The notes beneath the pieces were generated by a model, which saw nothing but the letters and a program-made list of their open reading frames with translations, was not told the origin of the DNA and made no database searches. From NCBI GenBank assembly GCA_030591285.1, contig JAUVBH010000122.1, forward strand, positions 1 through 5,735: a DNA stretch of 5,735 nt. The letters are read 5' to 3'. Positions 1 to 4,898 of the stretch are shown piece by piece. The translations under genes and the position numbers were made by a program. Origin of the DNA: Thermoplasmatota archaeon. GTDB taxonomy: Archaea; Thermoplasmatota; Penumbrarchaeia; Penumbrarchaeales; Penumbrarchaeaceae. Numbering within the stretch: the first letter of the stretch is position 1; the number at the start of each line of letters is the position of its first letter.

Positions 1-1201
1 AAGTGCCCCATTGGCTCCAGGAGTAGGAAACCGTTTCACCAACTGCAACATTTCCATCTCCCAGATCCCAGTTGAAGGATAGATCATCCTCATCTGGGTC
101 CGTGGAATAGAACCCGGTGAATTCAGCTTCCTCCGAAATATTTACTGTTGGAATTGAACCTCTCAATTTCACATCCGGTGCTTGAACCCGCGCTTCCGGG
201 GGTGAATTGAAGGATACGAGTTCAACGAAATCACTGTCGGTCAATCCATCGGTATCGACCACATCAAGTGTAATGTTGTGATGACCCTCAAAGAGGGTTG
301 TGTTGACGATAGGGCCATATCCAAGGACCATTCCACCGGATCGATTGGTCATCCAGGTGAAATTCATCGTCTCCATGGTGTCAAAGGAGTTGCTATCCTT
401 GGTCCCGGATGCATCCAGGGATATGATCTCCGATTTTGCATATTGTAGATCTGGACGTGAAGGGCGAAGGTAGATGCTTGCTTCCGGTGCGAACGGATCT
501 TCCCTGATCTTGATATTGAATATCTCTTCGGAGACACCACCGTGTGGATCGGTCACCGAAAGTGTGATCTCGTGCCACCCAAGTTCATTGATGATCGTTG
601 TGAAATATCTCTCACTTCCAAGGGTTCCAGTGACATTCGAAACCCAATCGAAATCCAGATCGTCAGCTCCAACCTCTGTATCAGTAGTTCCATTGGCGCT
701 GAACTCTATGGGTTTCGAAATTTCATAGAACGGGCCCTCGCTCCCGGAGGGTGATGGAGATGCTACCGATATCCTTGGAGCTGTGTTCACTTCGACCAGA
801 ACATCCACCTCGTCAGTGGATTCCAGGCCGGATGGGTCTCTCAAAGTAAGCATAAAAGTGATGGTCTCCTCAACCTCAATGGTGAAGTTCGGAGTTGATG
901 AGTTCTCTGGTAAAAGGTCGATCCCAGTATGAGAGGTGCTCTCCCAAACCCAGGTAAAATTGTCGATCTCTTCATCTGTTGAAAGTGTTCCGTTAAGCAT
1001 CACAACATCGTTCAGATAGACAGATGTGAAGTCCTCTCCGGCATCAGCAACAGGGGCTTCATTGGTAATATCAAGAGGAGAGCTGAATGTAGAGAGAGCG
1101 GTCAGTGGTACTGCAAAGGACACAACAAGCAGGAGGAGCGAGAGATATACTGCCCTGACCTTATCTATCCCATTCTTCTTCAGGTATATTTCCTCGGTCA
1201 A
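1..1201 (-). CDS. PKD/Ig-like repeat surface protein, N-terminal part (C-terminus beyond window)
   Basis: Four hundred codons stay open from a TTG at 1201-1199 to the left edge; the C-terminus is missing. The N-terminus has a basic stretch (KKNGIDKVR, residues 8-16) followed by a hydrophobic segment at about 18-36 (LSLLLLVVSFAVPL), so a signal peptide or membrane anchor is likely. Four PKD/Ig-like units follow, at about 49-138, 140-232, 238-331 and 333-400+. Each opens with an APVADAG- or PPEARV-like strand. The last shows the PKD hallmark FNWDLGDG at 376-383. Eleven N-X-S/T sequons (for example N70, N81, N105, N170, N189, N280, N300, N309, N354) fit an extracellular archaeal glycoprotein. 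PKD domains usually mediate binding or act as spacers in surface proteins and secreted hydrolases; what lies C-terminal is unknown. It has its own TATA box, so it is probably not simply the last gene of the upstream cluster. The fold call is firm and the exact role is not. Confidence 0.85.
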   Translation of the reverse strand, partial: MTEEIYLKKNGIDKVRAVYLSLLLLVVSFAVPLTALSTFSSPLDITNEAPVADAGEDFTSVYLNDVVMLNGTLSTDEEIDNFTWVWESTSHTGIDLLPENSSTPNFTIEVEETITFMLTLRDPSGLESTDEVDVLVEVNTAPRISVASPSPSGSEGPFYEISKPIEFSANGTTDTEVGADDLDFDWVSNVTGTLGSERYFTTIINELGWHEITLSVTDPHGGVSEEIFNIKIREDPFAPEASIYLRPSRPDLQYAKSEIISLDASGTKDSNSFDTMETMNFTWMTNRSGGMVLGYGPIVNTTLFEGHHNITLDVVDTDGLTDSDFVELVSFNSPPEARVQAPDVKLRGSIPTVNISEEAEFTGFYSTDPDEDDLSFNWDLGDGNVAVGETVSYSWSQWGT

Positions 1202-1203
1202 TT

Positions 1204-1215
1204 GGATCACTCCTT
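1204..1215 (-). promoter_or_regulatory. Ribosome-binding site of the PKD protein gene
   Basis: The minus strand reads AAGGAGTGATCC, close to the archaeal consensus AGGAGGTGATC, and ends 2 nt before TTG at 1201. It supports TTG as start. An in-frame GTG at 1210-1208 lies inside the site and is less likely. No ATG in this frame precedes the signal-peptide-like region. Confidence 0.65.
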
Positions 1216-1252
1216 CACTGTACAACAGGTATCTGGTTCTATGAAAGGATAC

Positions 1253-1268
1253 GATATAAATTCTTTGG
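1253..1268 (-). promoter_or_regulatory. BRE/TATA promoter of the PKD protein gene
   Basis: On the minus strand CCAAAGAA (1268-1261, BRE-like) runs directly into TTTATATC (1260-1253), a near-consensus archaeal box A. Transcription would start about 25 nt downstream, near 1230, leaving a leader of about 30 nt that contains the ribosome-binding site. This suggests the PKD gene is expressed separately from the cluster upstream of it. Confidence 0.65.
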
Positions 1269-1279
1269 CCAAAAGGCCA
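1266..1279. repeat. 14-bp palindrome between the SCP2-like and PKD genes
   Basis: TGGCCAAAAGGCCA forms a perfect 5-bp stem with an AAAA loop (TTTT on the minus strand). It sits 12 nt past the stop codon of the SCP2-like gene and partly overlaps the BRE-like element of the PKD promoter. It could be a 3'-end hairpin for the upstream transcript or a regulator-binding site. No long T-tract follows it on the minus strand, so a classical terminator is not evident. Confidence 0.35.
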
Positions 1280-1290
1280 CTAACTCCCGA

Positions 1291-1620
1291 TCAGAAGAAA
1301 TCCTTCAATATCATCACATCGTCCATAGGTCCAATGACCTTGATCTTTTTCATGGCATAGGCCATGAGTGGATTGAGCTTCTTCTGGACCAGTTTGTCGA
1401 AAGTGGCTCTATCTGTTTTGACGACAATTGTTGCATCGTCCATGGTCCCCTCGATGGGTTCGAGTACTTTTCCATCCTTCAACTCCAAAATGTACTCACC
1501 CTCATCGGTGATCTTCAGTAGGATGGTCCGATCCTTTACTTCAGCCATTTCCCGTACCTTGGGATCGGTCTCGATCTTCTGGTTTACATTAACTGCCATT
1601 TTCTTAAGCTGTTCAAGCAT
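1291..1620 (-). CDS. Small SCP2-like (sterol carrier protein 2) domain protein
   Basis: This 109-residue protein consists of a single domain. The C-terminal half follows the SCP2 pattern: a strand with DDATIVVKTDRATF at about 61-74, a helix, then KLNPLMAYAMKKIKVIGPMDD at about 81-101, matching the family's klnp..A...gk.kv.G.m signature. The N-terminus is a helix (LEQLKKMAVNVNQKI) and two strands (RTILLKITDEGEYILELKDGK), again as in SCP2. Family members bind hydrophobic ligands in a central tunnel; in archaea the ligand is unknown and is not a sterol in the animal sense. No signal peptide or TM segment is visible, so it is probably cytosolic. ATG at 1620 is preceded by GGTGATC. It lies 18 nt after the isoprenoid-pathway dehydratase subunit and is probably co-transcribed, which makes an isoprenoid or lipid ligand plausible but unproven. 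Confidence 0.8.
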   Translation of the reverse strand: MLEQLKKMAVNVNQKIETDPKVREMAEVKDRTILLKITDEGEYILELKDGKVLEPIEGTMDDATIVVKTDRATFDKLVQKKLNPLMAYAMKKIKVIGPMDDVMILKDFF

Positions 1621-1622
1621 GT

Positions 1623-1629
1623 GATCACC
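1623..1629 (-). promoter_or_regulatory. Ribosome-binding site of the SCP2-like gene
   Basis: GGTGATC on the minus strand, 2 nt before ATG at 1620, is a perfect complement to the archaeal 16S rRNA 3' end and fixes the start. Confidence 0.6.
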
Positions 1630-1638
1630 ATTCGTTCA

Positions 1639-2067
1639 TTATCGATTAGAGCTCCAGATGGACACTTTACCGCTCTTTGGTTCAACGACGGCTCGGTCAC
1701 CTGTTCCCGCTTTTTCCCATTCACCAGGTTCCACCCTGTGAACGAGAGGTATATCGGCCAAAACGCAACCGATGGATATAATTGCATCGGCTTTCAACAT
1801 CACCATTGCCTTTGGTGCTTTATCGTTCAATCTCAAGTTGTATACGACATAGGAACCTACAGTGGAACCTGCACCCTCCCTGAAAAAGAGAATTTTATCC
1901 TTTAGGTCCATGCTCTTTCCATCTTTTTTGAAGATACCTGTGGAGGGATCAACATCACCAAGGAAGGATATCGATCCGTTCCAGAACAGAATATCCCCTT
2001 CAATGGTCCCTTCTCCAACTCCTCTGAGAGCTTTTCCCATAAGCTGGATATCAGGCGCTGAGGCCAT
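1639..2067 (-). CDS. Phosphomevalonate dehydratase small subunit (DUF126, aconitase X swivel domain)
   Basis: The protein is 142 residues from ATG at 2067. It matches the stand-alone DUF126 small subunit of archaeal aconitase X. Numbered from that ATG, these are ALRGVGEGTIEG near 13, ISFLGDVDPSTG at 33-44, GAGSTVGSYVVY at 65-76, the APKAMV strand at 84-89, and ISIGCVLADIPLV at 97-109. With a large DUF521 subunit, this family converts (R)-mevalonate 5-phosphate to trans-anhydromevalonate 5-phosphate in the archaeal mevalonate pathway, in the cytosol. The serines of the GxGSTxGS loop are thought to lie at the active site. The length is normal for the family, and no large subunit is encoded here. 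A TTG directly upstream (2070) is a possible but less likely start: GTGATC, which overlaps the stop codon of the preceding gene, is better spaced for ATG 2067. The gap to the upstream gene is 7 nt, so translational coupling is likely. Confidence 0.88.
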   Translation of the reverse strand: MASAPDIQLMGKALRGVGEGTIEGDILFWNGSISFLGDVDPSTGIFKKDGKSMDLKDKILFFREGAGSTVGSYVVYNLRLNDKAPKAMVMLKADAIISIGCVLADIPLVHRVEPGEWEKAGTGDRAVVEPKSGKVSIWSSNR

Positions 2068-2074
2068 CAAACGA

Positions 2075-3043
2075 TCACTGCCCCTTTGCTTCCTCTTCCT
2101 TTATATCAGAAGGTTTGGGTAGAGCTGCAGGTGCTGGAGACGTTGGTTGAGGGAGTTGTGGTGGTGCTCCAAGAGCAGGTGGTCCAGCCGGCATCTGGGG
2201 GATCGGAAGTGAGGCTGGGGGGACGTTAGCTAGAGGTTGTGGCTGTTCTGCTACCTGAGGTGCCTGAGGTGGAAGTGCGACCTGCGGAGTCTGGGGAGCT
2301 TGACTGGTTTGGGGAACTTCCTCCTGGGTTGGGGCCGCTTCCATCATCAATGCCAGAGGATCGATGACCTCAGCAGGTTTTTGATCGAACATGGGATCTT
2401 CACTAAGTTCAAGTTTTTGACTTTCATCGAAAACCGGTCCCTGTTTTGCAGCCTCCTGATCTACATTTGTGTCCTTTCGGATCTCTGATTGATTTTCTCC
2501 CTGGTGATCATAAGGGTTCAAAGTGGATATGGTGTCGAAATGTTCTGTCACCATCCCCATATCTTCATCGGAGTTGCCGTATACCTCTCCTGTCATCTGG
2601 GACTTGTCAGCTACAAGGACCTCATCATATTGATGGAGTTCATCCTGGTTGACGTGGATCTGCTTATCCTCAAGTTTCTGGGCGATGGTCTCGATGGAAC
2701 CCAAACTATCGGAATAATCGGGACGGCCACTTAGCTGCTTTGCCTTCTCCCGTTCCAGAAGCTCATCTTTTGTGGCTTTTCTCCATGCACCGTACTTCAA
2801 ACCCTTCCAGTGCATATGTTGATAGATCGGGTCCCAGACCTCGACCAGCAGCTCTGCGTGGAGCTCTTTTGCCATCTTGAGGGCATCTTTTCTCAGCTTC
2901 TCATGGGATTTCTGGACATCGAACTGGAACGGATCGCTGCATAGTGTCCATCCCTTATTTTCAAGGGCTCTGAACACATCCTTCTCCCTATCCACCGTGA
3001 TCGTTTCGAACCTGATACTGGTCTTTTTTCCAAAGAGACTCAA
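2075..3043 (-). CDS. Unrecognised protein: conserved-looking N-terminal domain plus disordered Pro/Gln-rich tail
   Basis: This 322-residue protein was not recognised. It has three parts. Residues 1-105 look globular: a basic start (MSLFGKKTSIRF), a strand/helix pattern, then a helix and strand (KDALKMAKELHAELLVEVW, 52-70) and an aromatic segment (YQHMHWKGLKYGAWRKAT, 74-91). Residues 106-235 are polar and acidic with little predicted structure. Residues 236-311 are dominated by P, Q and A (QAPQTPQVALPPQAPQVA and similar), ending in a charged tail. There is one cysteine (C35) and no signal peptide or TM segment, so it is probably cytosolic. The TTG start at 3043 is chosen because GGAGGTG lies 5 nt upstream. 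It is the first gene of a tight cluster with the dehydratase subunit and the SCP2-like gene. Proline-rich tails often act as linkers or interaction segments; nothing in the sequence reveals a catalytic site. Confidence 0.75.
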   Translation of the reverse strand: MSLFGKKTSIRFETITVDREKDVFRALENKGWTLCSDPFQFDVQKSHEKLRKDALKMAKELHAELLVEVWDPIYQHMHWKGLKYGAWRKATKDELLEREKAKQLSGRPDYSDSLGSIETIAQKLEDKQIHVNQDELHQYDEVLVADKSQMTGEVYGNSDEDMGMVTEHFDTISTLNPYDHQGENQSEIRKDTNVDQEAAKQGPVFDESQKLELSEDPMFDQKPAEVIDPLALMMEAAPTQEEVPQTSQAPQTPQVALPPQAPQVAEQPQPLANVPPASLPIPQMPAGPPALGAPPQLPQPTSPAPAALPKPSDIKEEEAKGQ

Positions 3044-3048
3044 TCAAA

Positions 3049-3055
3049 CACCTCC
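3049..3055 (-). promoter_or_regulatory. Ribosome-binding site that decides a TTG start
   Basis: GGAGGTG on the minus strand is a strong Shine-Dalgarno match, 5 nt before TTG at 3043-3041. No in-frame ATG lies nearby, so TTG is the best start for the 322-residue protein. Confidence 0.65.
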
Positions 3056-3069
3056 AGTCGATGAAATCC

Positions 3070-3097
3070 GGGGTAGGGCGGACCCCTCCCCAGGGGT
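3070..3097. repeat. G/C-rich GGGGT inverted repeats in the divergent intergenic region
   Basis: Two overlapping hairpins are possible. GGGGT (3070-3074) can pair with ACCCC (3082-3086). ACCCCT (3082-3087) can instead pair with AGGGGT (3092-3097) across a CCCC loop. The outer arms also form a direct repeat, GGGGTAG at 3070 and 3093. The first hairpin would lie in the leader RNA of the minus-strand cluster. It may be a regulator site, an alternative RNA structure or part of an origin; none is shown. Confidence 0.5.
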
Positions 3098-3111
3098 AGA
3101 GGTGATTTGGG

Positions 3112-3125
3112 TTATTTTTTTATTT
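3112..3125 (-). promoter_or_regulatory. Possible TATA-like element for the leftward cluster
   Basis: The minus strand reads AAATAAAAAAATAA, the only strongly A/T-rich block upstream of the TTG at 3043. A start about 25 nt downstream (near 3093) would give a leader of about 50 nt with the GGGGT hairpin and the GGAGGTG site. The match to box A is loose. Confidence 0.4.
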
Positions 3126-3141
3126 CTCCTCGTGGTTAGGG

Positions 3142-3156
3142 CGAAAGAAGCATATA
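3142..3156 (+). promoter_or_regulatory. BRE/TATA promoter for the zinc-ribbon and cdc6-like genes
   Basis: CGAAAGAAG (BRE-like, 3142-3150) runs into CATATA (3151-3156). Transcription would begin about 25 nt downstream, at or within a few bases of ATG 3178. The mRNA is therefore probably leaderless or nearly so. This fits the lack of a good Shine-Dalgarno site and argues against the GTG codons at 3169 and 3172. Confidence 0.5.
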
Positions 3157-3177
3157 GGTCCAAAATGAGTGGTGCCA

Positions 3178-3672
3178 ATGGCTTTGACCCCTCAAGAACG
3201 TGAAGAACCGGATCGATCCAGTGATGGAGCTTATCGCAAGTTTCCATGGGTAACGTGGATCGCTATCACCCTTGGGGTTGGAATGACGGTCATAGGCTTC
3301 ATACTTCTTTTATGGGGATTTGCCTGGCAAACTGATGTTGGCGAGGTCCAGAACATAAACGACAATGGTTTCAAGGGTGGCCCCGCCTTGATCCCTCTGG
3401 GCGGCGCAATGCTGGTAATTGGAATACTATGGATATTGCAAGGTTACAGAGGTTTCAAGAAGGATCAAACCGGAGAGGATATGCAGATCTGTCGGAACTG
3501 CGGCAAGATGATAGAATCTGACCTGAACTTCTGCTATTATTGTAACAAGACCTTTGAAGAGGTCGAGAAGGGTGAACAGGTGAGAACACCGAAGAGGTCA
3601 AAGATGACAGACGATGAAGATGAAAAGGGAACGAAAAAGAAAGCCAGACCCTTTTCACCTGCCGAGAAGTGA
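3178..3672 (+). CDS. Two-TM membrane protein with cytoplasmic-type zinc ribbon
   Basis: The protein is 164 residues from ATG 3178. A charged N-terminus (1-22) is followed by TM1 at about 24-49 (WVTWIAITLGVGMTVIGFIL onward), a short polar loop containing VGEVQNINDNGFKGG, and TM2 at about 69-90 (ALIPLGGAMLVIGILWILQGY). Next comes a zinc ribbon with C105-x2-C108 and C119-x2-C122 (CRNCGK...FCYYC), then a highly charged Lys/Asp/Glu tail (135-164). Two TM segments place both ends on the same side, most likely the cytoplasm given the zinc ribbon and basic tail. I do not recognise a specific family; such small zinc-ribbon membrane proteins are common and mostly uncharacterised in archaea. Two in-frame GTG codons upstream (3169, 3172) would add three residues, but promoter spacing favours ATG 3178. 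Its stop overlaps the next start (TGATG), so it is co-transcribed and probably translationally coupled with the initiator-like gene. Confidence 0.82.
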   Translation: MALTPQEREEPDRSSDGAYRKFPWVTWIAITLGVGMTVIGFILLLWGFAWQTDVGEVQNINDNGFKGGPALIPLGGAMLVIGILWILQGYRGFKKDQTGEDMQICRNCGKMIESDLNFCYYCNKTFEEVEKGEQVRTPKRSKMTDDEDEKGTKKKARPFSPAEK

Positions 3673-4898
3673 TGAACAACCTCACCGAAAGTATTTTCTC
3701 AACAACGCTCATACGGTCATTCATGAGAACGTCCCTTAACGCTTTAAAGCGAAGCATGGTGTTCAAGGACCAATCCAAACTATCCTTCGATTTTGTTCCC
3801 GAGGATCTCCCCGGTAGAGGGAAGGAGATAGACGGTCTTGGAAGACTCTTCAGGCCTGTTGTCTACGAACGAATGGGACAAACAGCTCTCATCACAGGTC
3901 CGGTTGGTTCCGGAAAGACCGCTGTTGTGAAGAGATTCTGCCAGATGCTCAAGGAAGCTGGCATGGAGAATAAGAGAAGGATCGAGTATGTCCATATCAA
4001 CTGCCGCACAAGGAAATCGGAATCCATGGTCCTGTTGTCAATACTCACTCATTTTGACCAGAGGTTCCCCGATAGAGGATTCTCCATTCCCGAGATGATC
4101 GAGATCCTGAAAAAGCATCTGAAGAAGAGGGAATGCCACCTGGCCATTGTGCTCGACGAGGCTGATGTTCTCCTGAAAAGATCTGGATCGGACCTTGTTT
4201 ACTCCTTTACCAGATTACAGGAAGAGGATTCTGACCTCCTTGGAGCTTTATCCTTGATCCTGATATCACAAAAATCCATCATGCAGTTGATGGACAAAGC
4301 CTCACTTTCCACATTCAAGAGAACGAACATCATCGAATTCGGCAAATATGAAAGAGATATCCTAACACAGATCGTGGATCAGAGGATAGATCTAGCCTAT
4401 CATCCGAACGTTGTGGAGGATGGAGTATCTGAAATGATAGCTGCAATGTCCGAAGAGTACGGAGATGCTCGTTTCTCCATTGAACTACTTGAAAAAGCGG
4501 GAATGGTTGCAGAAGAGAAGGGAAGCGAAACCGTTACGCCCGAACATGCACGCTGGGCAAAGGCGGAGGTCAAACCCTTCGTTTTCGAAGACACCATCCA
4601 TCAGCTAAATATCCACGAACAGATCATGCTTCTAGCTGCATCCAGATTGTTGAAAGGATCGGCTTACTGTTCCACAGGTGAACTGGAAACTGAATATCAG
4701 GCACTTTGCGAGCAGATCAACAAGAAGCCACTTGGCCATACCCAATTCTGGCAGTACATGAAAGAGATGGATGCTTTCGGCCTGATCTCAACGAAGAGAT
4801 CCGGCAAGGGAACTGTTGGAAATACGACCTTGATCACAATACAGGATGTTCCTGTTACGGAACTTATAGATTATTTGGAGAACAGGTTGTTATCCTGA
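3672..4898 (+). CDS. cdc6: Cdc6/Orc1-like AAA+ replication initiator
   Basis: The protein is 408 residues, the usual length for archaeal Orc1/Cdc6. Residues 38-50 (LSFDFVPEDLPGRG) match the family's conserved entry into the AAA+ domain. Walker A is GPVGSGKT (76-83), Walker B is AIVLDEAD (158-165), sensor 1 falls around LILISQ (195-200), and sensor 2 is GDAR (264-267) in GDARFSIELLEKAG. A C-terminal winged-helix region spans about 310-408. Family members bind origin repeats as ATP-bound initiators and load the MCM helicase. The sensor-1 position, usually Asn in an ISN motif, appears to be Gln here, so ATPase behaviour may differ or this may be a divergent paralogue. ATG 3672 overlaps the preceding stop codon. 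A start at a later Met (residue 18 or 29) would also keep the whole AAA+ core. The 3' end overlaps the convergent peptidase gene by 28 bp. Confidence 0.9.
   Translation: MNNLTESIFSTTLIRSFMRTSLNALKRSMVFKDQSKLSFDFVPEDLPGRGKEIDGLGRLFRPVVYERMGQTALITGPVGSGKTAVVKRFCQMLKEAGMENKRRIEYVHINCRTRKSESMVLLSILTHFDQRFPDRGFSIPEMIEILKKHLKKRECHLAIVLDEADVLLKRSGSDLVYSFTRLQEEDSDLLGALSLILISQKSIMQLMDKASLSTFKRTNIIEFGKYERDILTQIVDQRIDLAYHPNVVEDGVSEMIAAMSEEYGDARFSIELLEKAGMVAEEKGSETVTPEHARWAKAEVKPFVFEDTIHQLNIHEQIMLLAASRLLKGSAYCSTGELETEYQALCEQINKKPLGHTQFWQYMKEMDAFGLISTKRSGKGTVGNTTLITIQDVPVTELIDYLENRLLS

Noticed and set aside
1621..2122. Plus-strand reading frames opposite the dehydratase and SCP2-like genes
   Set aside because: They are antisense shadows of clearly recognisable minus-strand families and have no family resemblance of their own.
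2237..2734. Plus-strand frames opposite the Pro/Gln-rich region of the 322-residue protein
   Set aside because: Open antisense frames are expected opposite Pro/Gln-rich coding sequence. The minus frame has a strong ribosome-binding site and fits the tight cluster, while the plus frames have neither.
3165..3203. ATG at 3165 beginning a short frame (MSGANGFDPSRT)
   Set aside because: It ends after 12 codons and overlaps the start of the zinc-ribbon gene in another frame. It is too short and has no Shine-Dalgarno site.
4841..4855. Perfect inverted repeat ACAGGA-TGT-TCCTGT shortly downstream of the peptidase stop codon
   Set aside because: It lies within the coding sequence of the cdc6-like gene, has no adjacent T-run on the minus strand, and a 6-bp stem of this kind can occur by chance.
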